A stretch of 64,000 bases of DNA from Zeus faber (lineage: Eukaryota; Chordata; Actinopteri; Zeiformes; Zeidae). Within the stretch, counting starts at the first letter, position 1; each line of letters opens with the position of its first letter. Made by a program: the position numbers and the translations under genes. The notes below the pieces were generated by a model, which saw nothing but the letters and a program-made list of their open reading frames with translations, was not told the DNA's origin and did not search any database. The stretch is from assembly GCA_960531495.1 (NCBI GenBank), contig OY482853.1, positions 29,522,951-29,586,950 on the forward strand, written 5' to 3'. Below are positions 1 through 13,099 of this stretch, piece after piece.

Positions 1-82
1 ATACATACACACACACACACACACATAGTTTTCATACATATATACTGTACATACACACACACACACACACACATACAGTATA
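1..82. repeat. CA/TA-rich microsatellite
   Basis: Two interrupted runs of (AC)n separated by short AT-rich linkers. It abuts the left end of the Tc1-like element that starts near 87. Confidence 0.9.
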
Positions 83-86
83 TACA

Positions 87-1225
87 CAGTGGTGTGAAAA
101 AGTGTTTGCCCCCTTCCTGATTTCTTGGTTTTTTTTGCATGTTTGTCACACACACACAAATATAAATATATGACAAAGGTAAGACAAGTAAAAACAAAAT
201 GCTGTTTTTAAATGAAGGTGTTTATTATTGAGGGGAAAAATAATCCAAACCTACATGGCCCTATGTGAAAAAGTGACTGCCCCCCCTGTTAAAACTAATT
301 AACTGTGGTTTATCACATCTTTGGAAATCAAAGTGAAGTCGACCAAAAGATCCTCAAAAGCTAGACATCATGCTGCAATTCAAAGGGGGACTCCAGCGAA
401 CCACAGTGAGAGCAATTATCCACAAATGGCGAAAACAAGGAACAGTGGTGAACCTTCCCAGGAGTGGCCGGCCAACCAAAATTACCCCAAGAGCGCAGCA
501 ACGACTCATCCAAGAGGTCACAAAAGACCCCACAACAACATCCAAAGAACTGCAGGCCTCACTTGCCTCAGTTAAGGTCAGTGTTCATGACTCCACCATA
601 AGAAAGAGACTGGGCAAAAATGGCCTGCATGGCAAAGACGAAAACCACTGCTTAGAAAAAAGAACATAAAGGCTCGTCTCAGTTTTGCCAGAAAACATCT
701 TGATGATCCCCAAGACTTTTGGGAAAATACTTTAACTTTTTAAGTCCACCTCTGAATGGCTTAAGGAAAACAAAATGAAGACTTTGGAGTGGCCTAGTCA
801 AAGTCCTGACCTGAATCCGATTGAGATGCTGTGGCATGACCTTAAAAAGGCGGTTCATGCTCGAAAAACCCTCCAATGTGGCTGAATTACAACAATTCTA
901 GAAGGATGAGTGGGCCAAATTTCCTCCACAGCGCTGTGAAAGACTCATTGCCAGTTGTCGCAAACGCTTGATTGCAGTTGTTGCTGCTAAGGATGGCCCA
1001 AACAGTTATTAGGTTTAGGGGTCAATCACTTTTTCACACAGGTCCATGTAGGTTTAGATTTTTTTTCCCCTCAATAATAAAGACCTTCATTTAAAAACTG
1101 CATTTTGTGTTTATTTGTGTTATCTTTGGCTAATATTTAAATTTGTTTGATCTGAAACATTTAAGTGTGACAAACATGCAAAAGAATAAGAAATCAGGAA
1201 GGAGGCAAACCCTTTCACACCACTG
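87..1225 (+). mobile_element. Tc1/mariner element with IR/DR-type inverted repeats, defective
   Basis: The element opens CAGTGGTGTGAAAAAGTG and closes with the reverse complement (CTTTCACACCACTG, followed by TA). A second inner copy of the motif occurs on each side: TGTGAAAAAGTGACTGCCCC near 268 and AATCACTTTTTCACACAGG near 1024. Outer plus inner repeats on both sides is the IR/DR layout of the Sleeping Beauty-like fish Tc1 group (family knowledge). The total is about 1.14 kb, shorter than the usual 1.6 kb, because the middle of the transposase is missing. I infer it cannot move itself. Confidence 0.9.
370..945 (+). pseudogene. Tc1-like transposase remnant
   Basis: At 370-650 the reading frame gives the N-terminal paired-like helix-turn-helix region (TTVRAIIHKWRKQGTV, then NLPRSGRPTKITPRAQ and TTSKELQASL). 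The frame then breaks. From about 780 a different frame gives the C-terminal catalytic-glutamate region ([20 protein letters not shown]). The central part with the two catalytic aspartates is absent, so this is a dead copy with an internal deletion. Confidence 0.88.
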
Positions 1226-1605
1226 TATATATCAAATAATAGTTTGCCATTTTCAACTGGTGTTCTCTGTGACAATTGAATGAGCTTGAGACAATGAATG
1301 ACATAAAAACAACAAATGGCAGGGTTAGCATTGAGGTATACATAATAGTAGTTTAAGGTTTAGAAGATAAAGTAATCCATATATTTGAGTTACCATAATA
1401 CCTCAAATATAAACAGTTAATCAAATAAAAACCGGGCCTCTAATAAATGCCGGGGGTGTGGTCAACACAAACAAATAAAGGCCTAAGTCCTACCTCAAAT
1501 TAAGACCAGGGTTAGGGGAAAGTCCAAGGATGAACTACTGGTGCCTGATATACAGCATGTGTACAGTATGCCGGTTAAGCACAATGTACATTTCCGCTGC
1601 TTTAG
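1226..1605. other. AT-rich intergenic sequence, no gene seen
   Basis: No supported coding region or repeat family. A phrase near 1430-1500 (AATAAAAACCGGGCCTC and AATAAATGCCGGGG) looks like a short internal repetition, but I cannot assign it. Confidence 0.5.
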
Positions 1606-1873
1606 ATTCAAGAGGTTATTTGTCACATACATAAACATAGGGTAATACATACTGTATATGCAGTGAAATGTCATGACACCCGTTGATTACGCTATAAGTT
1701 CTAAAAATACAAAAATGAGCGTAGTCGACACGAGGCGCTCGCACAGGCAGCTACAGAGGCCTGTGCCACAATCGCAATTCTGGGGTCTATTGTATAATTA
1801 TATAATATAATTAATTTTCTGTTTTGTATTAAATACACATTTATATCACCCTAAATGAAACTTACTGTAAATT
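1606..1873 (-). repeat. Short dispersed repeat with LINE-type 3' tail, copy 1
   Basis: Starts TTCAAGAGGTTATTTGTCACATA and runs through GCAGTGAAATGTCATGACACC to AAATGAAACTTACTGTAA. Nearly the whole segment recurs at 55420-55684, and its first part at 32628-32800. The first 70 bp are the reverse complement of the 3' end of the LINE at about 3640-6660. So it is either a 5'-truncated LINE in antisense or a SINE-like passenger sharing that tail. Confidence 0.75.
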
Positions 1874-1874
1874 G

Positions 1875-3640
1875 ATAAATTCATGAATAAAGTCATGCTA
1901 TCTTCAACACTTTGTTGTCTTCAACTCATTGTGTGAGAGGTAAACCTAACTCTGAATATTGGAGCAGGGTTTTTTTTGTCCTACAGTGTGCCGTTTACGC
2001 ACCTTACAAGTTACTACTTATTACTACAACTCTATGGAAATACTTATTTGAAGTATATTATTAGAATGTATCGATCCCTGTTGCTTTTCAGAATGACAAC
2101 TAATGCACAGTTTCTAAGTGTAATTGACCATCTGTGCATTATGACTATTGACTGTATGAGATTGTTTTTATCTGTATTGCTACATCACCCTTTGCTGCTT
2201 ATCATATGTTTTTGCTGTTTGACCTATTGCTTCCTGCTTTCTGTTTTTTTTTTATAATAATAATTTATATTCTCCCAGTCTACAACTTTTACACAACGTT
2301 ACAGTACTTCTCTCGAATTGCCGCCGTACACATTTTTTGAGTGACTACGAAGCAGACCGCAGATAAAGCCTTGGGCATTCTCTTTGTTTACAGTCATTGC
2401 ATCACCCAACAGGTCTAGAAGCCCTCACACCTAACTCATACATATGCAAATGTAGACGCATTGCCCAAAATCTCCACCTCTCAATGGAGCAATCTACCCC
2501 TTTCTCACTGGGAGGTGAAAATTCCTCTCTGTGGAGGGGGAATCAAATATCCAGTTTACTATCATAAGGCGATTTATTTAATAGTTGGCAACTAATCCGT
2601 GAAGTAAACCATGGAGTTTAAACTGTATCAACAGGAAAACAAACTTGAATGTTCAGAAGGCCCCATATGCGGTTTAGTCTCTTTAACGTTTGTACAAATT
2701 AACTTTCATTGATTGATTTTTAACATTTTATTCATGCCATTGTTGTTTTTTTGGAATTTGGAAAATCAATCTATTAGATGGGAGGTGGGTGTGATGGCGG
2801 ACCGTTTTTATGACAGAGAGGCTCAAATGCAGAACTTTGTTGTTATATTTCACTATTATTTAAAGTTAAAAAAAAATTAGGAAGTTCAAAAATCCAAATT
2901 TTGGAATCAAAAGGCCGAATACTAGAACCTATAAATCCACACACTTAGCCACTTTAAAAAGAGGCTAGTAAAACTTTAAAACTAGTCACTTTGATTTACC
3001 AAGGATTGCATACCTGTTTTGTCTTGCCTCTTGGTAGTATATTTTGCAGTTTTTGTCACAACACTGTGTCTATCTTACCATTCAGTATGACACTGCATTG
3101 TTGTGGCCCACGACTATTTTAGATGTCCACTATCAAGTCCACTCACTGTCACTATTGTCTGCATTTTATTTAGTCTTTCTTTTAGGTAAATATCTTTGTA
3201 TTACTTGTTCTACACTACTTCTTTCCAATTTTGTTTTTTGGACTGTTTAAATACTTTTATCTTAATCACTACTTTATCCTTATTTTACGTATTATGTAAA
3301 GTTTAGTAAGCTCTGAGACTAAGAATCTCATTACTGGTAATGATGCTTGTTGTTGCTTGATGATTGTTATCAAGTATTTGACAATAAACTTAAAACTTTA
3401 ATTACATCGACGTAGTTTGAGTGATCTCATTACAAAGCTATCAGAATTTGTAATATAAAAAATGTAAATAAAAAAACAGCTCCCATTATGAAATTAAAAA
3501 GCTGTGCAACATGTAGATTAAAATAAATTATTAAGACCTGTTCTTATTCATATTACAAAAAAAACACTGAACTTTGAAAGATGACCTTTGGTCAGGGTTC
3601 AAAGGACAATATCTCAGGTAATGGCTTAGGGTTAGGGGTG
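1875..3640. other. AT-rich intergenic sequence, nothing recognised
   Basis: Only short open frames with ordinary AT-rich composition and no family signature. I see no RNA gene or element ends. Confidence 0.5.
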
Positions 3641-3800
3641 AAAATCTGAAATCTCTGTGGCGATAGTGGGGCCGCCCCTTGCAGTCACCTGCGCCGGCGC
3701 TCTAGCCGACTTTGCACATTTTAGTATCTTTTTTCAGTTCTTTCATCAAAATGAACGCCAAAAAAGCATCGGCAGTTATCTCTTACGGCCGCGATGCACT

Positions 3801-4000
3801 NNNNNNNNNNNNNNNNNNNNNNNNNNNNNNNNNNNNNNNNNNNNNNNNNNNNNNNNNNNNNNNNNNNNNNNNNNNNNNNNNNNNNNNNNNNNNNNNNNNN
3901 NNNNNNNNNNNNNNNNNNNNNNNNNNNNNNNNNNNNNNNNNNNNNNNNNNNNNNNNNNNNNNNNNNNNNNNNNNNNNNNNNNNNNNNNNNNNNNNNNNNN
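3801..4000. other. Assembly gap (200 Ns)
   Basis: Exactly 200 undetermined bases inside the 5' part of the LINE. Any protein read through it is meaningless across the gap. Confidence 1.
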
Positions 4001-4084
4001 TCTCAACAACAACAAAAATGGAGCTGCTGTTCCACGAGCGGGCCAACGGAGAAGGCACCGTGGTAAACAAGGCGGCATTCGGGT

Positions 4085-4720
4085 CAGAATGAGGACGCAA
4101 CCTTACCGTCCACCTCTGCCAAGCATCCTTCTTGCCAACGCTCAGTCCCTGGAGAACAAGATGGATGAACTTCGAGGGAGGATTAAATTCCAACGGGACA
4201 CAAGGAACTGTTGCGTCCTCTGCCTGACGGAGACATGGCTGAACCATCTGGTGCCGGATGAAGCCATACGTCCAGCCGGGTTCTTCTCCGTGTTCCGTGG
4301 AGACAGATCGGGGGAGTCTGGGAAATCCAAAGGTGGAGGCATCTGCCTCATGGTAAACAACCGCTGGTGCCCCAGCCACAACATCAGGACTCTCTCCCGC
4401 TCGCCGAACCTGGAACAGCTGACCATCTTATGCCGTCCATTTTATCTCCCCCGGGAATTCAGCACGGTCATCATTACAGCCTTTATATTCCACCGCAAGC
4501 GGACACTGCCACCGCACTGTCGGATCTAAATGATGTGTTGTGCGGATTTCATAACAAACATCCCGACGAGGCTGTGGTGGTGACTGGGGACTTTAACAGG
4601 GCGAACCTTGAAAAAGTTCTTTCTACCAACACATCACGTGTGCCACCAGGGGAGATAGAACTTTGGACCATTGTTATACACCTTACAAGAACGGATAAGT
4701 GGACGCCTCCCTAGCCAACA
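4085..4720 (+). pseudogene. LINE endonuclease (exonuclease/endonuclease/phosphatase fold), broken
   Basis: The plus-strand frame shows LLANAQSLENKMDELRGR and VLCLTETWLN, the hallmark N-terminal motifs of APE-type LINE endonucleases (N in ANAQSL, E in TETWL). KGGGICLMVNNRW follows. After a frame change near 4500 the VVVTGDFN motif appears (near 4578-4600). The C-terminal catalytic part before the reverse transcriptase is missing: the sequence jumps at about 4710-4820 into the RT N-terminus. It is inactive. Confidence 0.85.
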
Positions 4721-4820
4721 AACTGAACTCCTTTTATGCGCGGTTTGAGTCTGGAAACAACACCGCTAGCTCGCCGGCTAATTGGAGTTATACGGCTGGG
4801 GATGAGCGCGCGCACTCTCA

Positions 4821-6067
4821 GTGTCAGAGCATGACGTCAGGAGGGCTCTGATGCGGGTGAACACCAGGAAAGCTGCGGGCCCAGATGGCATATCGGGGCG
4901 AGTACTGAAGACCTGTGCTAACCAGCTAGCCCCGGTGCTCACTACAATATTCAACATCTCCCTGGCTGAATCAGTGGTCCCGTCCTGCTTCAAGAGGTCC
5001 ACCGTCATTCCTGTCCTGATGATCGCCTCTCCAGCCTGCCTGAATGACTACCGTCCGGTGGCCCTCACCTCGGTGGTCGTGAAGTGTTTCGAGAGGCTGA
5101 TTAAGGATTACATCTGCGCCTCCCTCCCCCGCACCTTGGACCCATTGCAGTTCGCGTACCAGCAGAACAGATCCACGGATGACGTGGTCTCCCAGGTACT
5201 GCACACAACGCTCACGCACCTGGATGGCCAGAAGGGGGCCTATGTGAGATTGCAGTTCATCGATTATAGTTCAGCTATCAATACCATAGTCCCCACCAGA
5301 CTGGCTGTCAAGATGAAGGAGCTTAGACTGAATACTCCACTGTGTGCCTGGATCCTGGACTTCCTCTCAGCCCGGCCCCAGGTGGTAAGGGTGGGGAAGC
5401 ACATGTCCAGCTCCCTCACTCTGGATCCCCCCCAGGGCTGCGTCCTCAGCACCCTACTGTACATGACTGTGTGGCCAGGTCCAGCTCCAACACCATCATC
5501 AAGTTTGCTGACGACACCGTTGTCGTGGGTTTGATCACCGACGGCATTGAGAAGGCCTACCGCAAGGAGGTGGCTGACCTTACACTCTGGTGCCAGGACA
5601 ACAGCCTACACCTGAACGTCAGCAAAACTAAGGAGCTGATTGTGGACTTTAGGCGAGGATTACAACCGAGGATGCACGCACCCTCGGTGATTAATGGGAC
5701 TTCTGTTGACAGGGTGAGCAGCTTCAAGTACCTGGGAGTCCACATCACAGAGGATTTAACATGGACTTTACAAACAGACACTCTAGTGAGAAAGGCAAGG
5801 CAGCGTCTCTACCACCTCAGGCAGCTGAGGAAATTCCGGGTCTCGGTGAGGATCCTCAAGTCCTTCTACTGTGGAGCAGTGGAGAGCATCCTGACAGGCA
5901 ACATCACTGCCTGGTTTGGGAACTGTACTGCCCAGGACAGGCGGGCCCTGCAGAGGGTGGTGTGTACCACTGGGACTACCCTCCCCTCCCTGCAGGACTT
6001 ATACACCAGGAGGTGTAGTAGCAGAGCCCGCAGGATCATGAAGGATCCTCATCACCCCAACAACTGA
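4821..6067 (+). pseudogene. LINE reverse transcriptase, frameshifted
   Basis: Signature blocks in order: KAAGPDGISGRVLKTCA, LNDYRPVALTSVVVKCFERL, DPLQFAYQQNRSTDD, a palm motif FIDYSSAINTIVP, PPQGCVLS, then in another frame KFADDTVVVGLI (the catalytic ADD block) and SKTKELIVDFRR, FKYLGVHITEDLTW. A small deletion between PPQGCVLS and the ADD block near 5450-5490 shifts the frame, so full-length enzyme cannot be made. RT and a trailing C-terminal domain are otherwise collinear with intact fish elements. Confidence 0.9.
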
Positions 6068-6839
6068 CTGTTCCAGCTGCTGCGGTCAGGCAAGCACCTC
6101 TGCAGTCACACAGCGAGAACAGAGAGACTGAGACAGAGTTTTTTCCCGCAAGCCATTAGAACTGTCAATGCTGACCTCACCAGGGGTCCTCATTGAGCCA
6201 CACACATAGGCTCCACTACCTTCTGTACTGTATGTAGCATACTGTACCGCATACTGGGTCACTGTTCTGGGTTGTTCGGTGTTACCGTATTGCTGCGCCG
6301 TACTGTTGTATACTGTGCTGTATTATCCCACAAACACTACCTCACTTTATTCACATGCCACTTTAATGCACATATCTGTATGTACATAATTAGCCTATCC
6401 CATATACATAAGTCTATCCCATATACATAAGTCTATTCCCTTTTATTCTATATATTTTGATTTTATTCAATAGTATTCGACTTACTGCATTACGTTTTAG
6501 GAATCAGTTAGTTGGTCAAGTAGAAATTCTTAGGTAGCTACTGTGTTCAGTGTAGGACATATTGTGTGTAATCACTGCGTGCGTTGCATTGACATTTCAC
6601 TGCATATATGTATGAAAGTATGTATATGTATGTGACGAATAAACCTTTTGAATCTTGAATCTCTCAGGAATATGATTGTGTTTTTTGTGAAGTGAGGTCA
6701 TCTCATGGTGACAAACTGCAATTTACTTAATGGGCCTGTTTACAGCCAAAATAAGGCGGCTGGGAGGCGCCTGGTGGTTGACTGGAAGGTGACTGGAAGC
6801 TGGTTGCAATTTGGCTGTCAGCCAGCTGGAAGAGCCCTC

Positions 6840-7316
6840 TTCAAGTGGCTCCTACTCTAACTGCAGCCGCCGAGCTGCCCGTAATAACACTCTTGGTAAT
6901 GGAACAAAAGTTAAAGTTTTTGGTGGATTCTGGGGCAGGGCATTCTATCATACGGCTGTCTGAACTGACGCCAGTCCCGGCCCTCAACGGGCAAACTATT
7001 TGCACTATTGGGGCCGGAGGGACCAAGACAGTGGAGACTTTCACCGTCCCCGTTCTTGTGGAGGACGGTGAGGGAGAGGGCCCCGGTTGGCAAGTGAAAC
7101 ACTCGTTCATACAGTCAGCGGTTTGCCCTATAAATGTGTGGTCGAGACTTAATGTCTGCACTTGGTATTTTGGTTGTACGTAAGAAATCAGGGGTACATG
7201 TGGTATGGGACGTGAACCCCTCTTATCAGATGGCCAAATTTGGTTCGGGGTCCCCCTTGTTGTATTATTCCTGGGATTTAGAAATGGATGGTCCAAGGTC
7301 AGCTACGACGGAGTAA
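6840..7316 (+). pseudogene. Retroviral-type aspartyl protease fragment (endogenous retroelement)
   Basis: The frame from about 6895 contains the retropepsin active-site motif LVDSGAGHS and, downstream, the glycine-rich stretch IGAGGTK. A frameshift near 7130-7150 puts the next part (GRDLMSALGILVV) in another frame. The fragment then continues toward the spacer before reverse transcriptase and ends without any polymerase. It is an isolated, decayed pol fragment of an endogenous retrovirus or related LTR element, with no LTR seen around it. Confidence 0.7.
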
Positions 7317-7449
7317 TTAAGGCATGCCCATAGGATATATCCGGGTGGAGATGTCATGCCCGCAGAAGATTTACATGTGAAAACATTTTTAGCTGGGAAA
7401 GTAGACCCAGAGATTGTCTTCTATCTTATAATCAGTCATTCAGCCTATT

Positions 7450-8745
<1,296 letters not shown>

Positions 8746-8965
8746 ATATAATTGATCTCTTTAGCAATAATTTTATCTCTTTTCACAGTTGCTGTAAAGT
8801 AATCCCCACTGATTGCAATCTTCTATGCAATAAATTTAGACTAAGAGACACTTTGTTGTATTTTTGTTGTATTTTCTGTTTAAACTGAACTATCTCAACC
8901 CCACGCATAGACCACCACCTAGGTTGCTGTAATTTCCAGGACAGTAGCATCCTCCCTCCCGTGGC
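8746..8965. other. Spacer, nothing recognised
   Basis: AT-rich sequence between the Tc1 copy and the candidate hAT left end. No gene or repeat is supported. Confidence 0.5.
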
Positions 8966-9426
8966 TAGTGGTGTAACAGAATGTAGTTGATCTGTGATCC
9001 GTATGGGTCGCCCCCCACGGTTCGGCTCACATGTGAACTGTGGATCAATGGCAAAATTTAACCAAAATAGTGAAATACAGCTTTATTGCCGCTGTTGCTT
9101 TTTAAAGTAATCATTCCATAAATCTCGATGCAGAGTTGCAGTGAAAAGAAGATAGACAAGACAGATGCGTGCTGTGTTTTACTCTGAAGCGCAATGATTG
9201 CTTTACTGTACATCGCGCTATGTTGCTGCTATTTGACGACATGTCGGGAATAAGCTGCTGTATGTCGCCGCTATGCATCTACACGTCTGCCATATAGGAG
9301 TGTTTTACCCTCTCAGGTCGATAATCGCACACCTGCGCAATCGCAGATAAAAAAAGTGACTTTGGTTTATAAATCTCTCTTTACTTCCACGTGATTTTAT
9401 CATACACACACGGCAAAACAATTGCC

Positions 9427-9495
9427 AGAAAGCTTAGAATCAGAAATCAGAATCAGAAATCAGAAATACTTTAATAATCCCAGGGGGAAATTACT
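9427..9495 (-). repeat. LINE/SINE 3'-tail fragment, antisense
   Basis: Tandem AATCAGAAATCAG units followed by AATACTTTAATAATCCC and AGGGGGAAATTA. This is the reverse complement of a common fish non-LTR 3' end (AATTTCCC..GGGATTATTAAAGTATT, then a short tandem tail). Confidence 0.6.
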
Positions 9496-10227
9496 AATCG
9501 TAATTACGAATCGTGAATATCCGACTTTCCGTTTTAGAATAATATGATATTTATTAAATTACGTTCGATTTGGCATTAAGTTAGACGTTGCATTTGTTCT
9601 CTCTATCTGTCATTCCAAACCAACACCTATTTATCATGTCAATGTTTCTGCCGCTCCCGGATCCACGTCCTTCCATTCAGACCTCATGCTGTTTTGCATA
9701 ATGACGCGCGGATTAGATAAATAATCATGATACTGAGGAAGATTCAGAGGAAGAAAGACAGCATTTTGAATCGAGAACTGACCCTGCTGAAGACCTAATA
9801 CCTGACGATGAGTCAGTAAATTTCTTTTTTACTGGAACAAGCTAACATTGAAATTATTTCTGCATCTTGTACACCCGTTCACTAACGTAAACATTATCCA
9901 GCCAGAGTGCTAGTTAGATGAGTAGCTAGCTAAGCTAGCTAGAGACCGTTTCATGAAATCCAGTTTGCTGCAACGATAACACTGTCAAGTTAGCTAACGT
10001 TACCAGTGGCAGCAACAGAGTAAAGAGATGAGATTTTTGTTTTGCCAAGCAAGCTTAGCATTGTACAGCATGTCGAGGTGATAACTGAAAACAGTGGCAC
10101 GCAGCCTTTATGCAGCTCTGCTCTCCTCTCCACTTAGCCCTTCGTCTTACAAGCTTTTTGTTTTATTTATGGTTACAATGACAAACACACGACAGTTCCA
10201 AGTTGCCACACAACAGCCGCGCAGTCT

Positions 10228-10235
10228 TCCTAGAT
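10228..10235. repeat. 8-bp target-site duplication, left copy
   Basis: TCCTAGAT, identical to 12344-12351, directly flanking the two ends of the nested hAT. Confidence 0.93.
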
Positions 10236-12343
10236 CAGGGGTGGGCCCCGTTGGTCTTTTTAATCCGGCCCGCCGAAGATTGGTACAGAATTCATAATTA
10301 TGACTGCATTCATTTCACCTTGACCTGTAATGCCTGGCATTTCACCAGGTGGCGCATTAGGCGCAGTGACATGATTTTGCGGAGCCCGAGCTACTCTCTG
10401 TTATTACTCTGCTACTTCTCTGAACCGATCTGCAACAAGGAGTGGGCCAAAGAAAAGAAAAGTCCACAGTGAGTGCTGAGTGTTTAATAAGGAATGGACA
10501 ACTAAATACTTTTTTACCTAGGTCTGGTCAAAGGCTGTATGTCTTATTTGCCAAGAAACGATTGCGGTTTTAAAGGAATACATCATACGTCGGACACTTT
10601 TCTACCAAGCATGCTAATTACGCTAACAACCAATCAAGCATAACGGACGGCTACCGCTCAGAGGTTGGCAGCTGGCTTGCAGGCTCAGCAAAACACCTTT
10701 ATTGGACAAACTGCCATCCAAGAATCAAGCACGAAGGCAAGTTATTTGCTGACATTCAAATTAGCAAAAGCCAGCAAGCCTTTCTCCGAAGGGGAGTTTC
10801 TCAAAGAGTGCATGGTAGAGAGCAGGTATCTTGTGTCCTGGGATCAAGAACAAATTTGAAAAAATTAGCTTATCACCCAGGACAGTGATTCGCCGTGTTG
10901 AATTTATTGACAAAGCTAGCTAGCAAGCTAAATAAAAAAGCTGAGTCATTTACATTATATTCTTTGCCACTGGACGAAAGTAATGACATAAAGGACACCG
11001 GCTTTATCGGGGATAATGACAATTTTGAGAAAACGGAGGAGTTTTTGGCCATGGAATCCCTAAAAGGGAAAACATGGGGAGAGGACTTGTATGACAGTGT
11101 GTTGGCGGTCATCAAGAGGCACAAGCTACCTTGGAGTACGCTCGCCAACGTTACCACAGATGGATCGCCAAATCTGACTTGAAAAAACGTCGGACTGCTC
11201 CAAAGAATCCAGAAGAGGGTGAAGGAGGACAACCCTGAGCAGGAGGTAATTTTCCTAGATAATTTCCTGCATAATTCACCAGGAAGCACTGTGTAAATCC
11301 GTATTGCAGCTTGACCACGTGGTGAAGTCAGTTGTAAAACTCGTTAACTCTATTCGAGCGAGGAGACTTCCCCATCGTCAATTTATTAAGTTTCTTGAAG
11401 AAACTGACGCTGATCACAGGGACTTGCTTTACTATTCTAATGTCCGCTGGTTAAGTTTGGGGAAAGTATGTCAACGAGTGTGGGAGCTCAAACAGCGGAT
11501 TATGTCATTTTTGGAGCTACTTGAGAACGCTGACAAGTTTCCTGAGCTGAGTGACACAGATTAGATTTGTGATTTAGCTTTTGCTGTGGACATACTGACA
11601 CACAAGAATGAGCTGAAGTTTGTGCATGAAATGCATACAAAGTCAGAGCCTTCAAAACCAAGCTAGCTTTATTCTCAAAGCAAATGCCAAACAAGTCATT
11701 CACTCATTTCCCCACACTGGCTACGTTGAAAGAGGCCCCACAACATGTGAAAAAATACAGGAAATCACTGGATGACCTGCATGAAGAATTCTGCCGTCGG
11801 TTCTCTGATTTTGGAAAAATTGACAAGTCACTTCAGCTGGTGTCATGTCCCTTCTCACAAGACCCTGAAACGGCGCCACAGGAGTTGCAGTTGGAACTGA
11901 TTGATCTCCAATATGAAACCATCTTAAAGGAGAAGTTCAACTCTCTTAAACTGGATGAGTTTTATGCTTCATTAAGCGCAGCCCAATTTCCAAACATCCA
12001 GAAGATGGCACAGAGGATGCTGGTGTTGTTTGGCTCTACGTATGTGTGTGAACAGACTTTTAGTGTGATGAACACCAACAAAGCACCCCACAGATCCCAG
12101 TTGAGTGATGAACACCTCAGATCTGTTCTGAGAATTGCCACAACAAAACTAACACAAGACTTGGATGTACTGGCAAAAATGGATGATCAACAACACTGTT
12201 CCCACTAAAAGGTAAGTGTATTAACACTGTAATGCTTTTTTTCTGTTTATGTTTGATATGTATGCATCTTGTGCTGACCCGGCCCGTCTGTCAAATTTTA
12301 AAAGTCAATGTGGCCCCTGAGCCAAAAAGTTTGCCCATCCCTG
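10236..12343 (+). mobile_element. Charlie-like hAT DNA transposon (2.1 kb, full termini)
   Basis: The ends are inverted repeats: CAGGGGTGGGC at the left and GCCCATCCCTG at the right. A perfect 8-bp duplication TCCTAGAT lies on both sides, the diagnostic hAT signature. The interior carries a decayed transposase related to the Charlie/GTF2IRD2-type hAT group. Complete ends plus a perfect duplication indicate a single clean insertion. It sits inside the older candidate hAT at 8966-14116. Confidence 0.93.
10660..12208 (+). pseudogene. hAT (Charlie/GTF2IRD2-like) transposase, broken
   Basis: Collinear pieces in shifting frames. First, an N-terminal part ending KECMVESRYLV (10665-10859). Next, SFTLYSLPLDESNDIKDTGF and LPWSTLANVTTDGSPNLT (to 11180, where a TGA interrupts); DESND and the TTDGSPNL block belong to the RNase H-like catalytic core. 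Then HRDLLYYSNVRWLSLGKVCQRVWELK (11400-11500), a TAG at 11563, and finally the C-terminal dimerisation domain with YVCEQTFSVMNTNKAPHRSQ and LSDEHLRSVLRI, ending at 12208. There are several stops and frameshifts, so it encodes no functional enzyme. Confidence 0.88.
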
Positions 12344-12351
12344 TCCTAGAT
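12344..12351. repeat. 8-bp target-site duplication, right copy
   Basis: TCCTAGAT immediately after the terminal CCCTG of the nested hAT, matching 10228-10235 exactly. Confidence 0.93.
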
Positions 12352-12387
12352 GATGGTATGTTTCCAATTAATTTGGATTATTGTATT

Positions 12388-12388
<1 letters not shown>

Positions 12389-12447
<59 letters not shown>
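12389..12447. repeat. (TG)n microsatellite
   Basis: About 28 uninterrupted TG units just right of the nested hAT. Confidence 0.97.
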
Positions 12448-12448
<1 letters not shown>

Positions 12449-12672
12449 ACATGCAGTCCATAAGCTGGTGAGCTGTATGTAATATGTGGCATCCTCCTGC
12501 CAGGTGTGATTTATGTAGTCTGTAGAGATATGTCTGATACAAATATCACATTTCCTTATACTTTTTTTTTATTCGTTTTATAGTATGAGAGGAGCTCTAC
12601 AAGCTGCCACAGAAAATCCTCTTTCACCTACACTAGCAAGCAGGCCAAGAACACATGCTTCTACTCATCTAC

Positions 12673-12675
<3 letters not shown>

Positions 12676-12734
<59 letters not shown>
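12676..12734. repeat. (AT)n microsatellite
   Basis: Long perfect AT run following a few ACATAT units. Confidence 0.95.
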
Positions 12735-12738
<4 letters not shown>

Positions 12739-13099
12739 TTATTTTATTTATTTTTTCATGAATTCAAATTATAATTTGACTTGAACGTGATTGTTGGTTT
12801 AGAGTTGAGAGTTTTAGAGTTGCTCTTCTTACCTATCAAATAAAACCACTTTTTGGAGCTTTTGCATAAAGTTTGTGTGACGTTTTCAATAACTAAAAAC
12901 ATGTCTTACTCACTGTCCGCACTCCTACTTGCCTACAGCCTCATTCCTTTGTCTGAGAGTCTGACAGAGAGATGGCCCAGCCTGCTGCAGATCGACACCT
13001 CTAATGGCCCCCACCAGGGAGTCATGAATTTTCAAGTCATTAGCTAATGGCTCCTCTCACACCTTAGGGTCAACTGCAATAAAGTTGTTTTTTTGTATA

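Larger units (their letters stand above)
3640..6660 (+). mobile_element. CR1/L2-like or Rex-like LINE, interrupted by assembly gap
   Basis: A GC-richer island contains an endonuclease region (4110-4700) and a reverse transcriptase (4820-6065) on the plus strand. A 3' untranslated region follows, ending TGACGAATAAACCTTTTGAATC plus a TTGAATC short repeat. A non-LTR element ending in a short tandem tail and no poly(A) fits the CR1/L2 group (family knowledge). Exact clade assignment would need a phylogeny. The 5' start is approximate. Confidence 0.85.

Noticed and set aside
3657-4529. Open frame running across the N gap
   Set aside because: The gap translates to unknown residues, so only the part after 4000 is meaningful. 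It is part of the LINE endonuclease, not a separate gene.
12389-12734. CRISPR-like periodic repeats
   Set aside because: Simple dinucleotide arrays without unique spacers, in a vertebrate genome.
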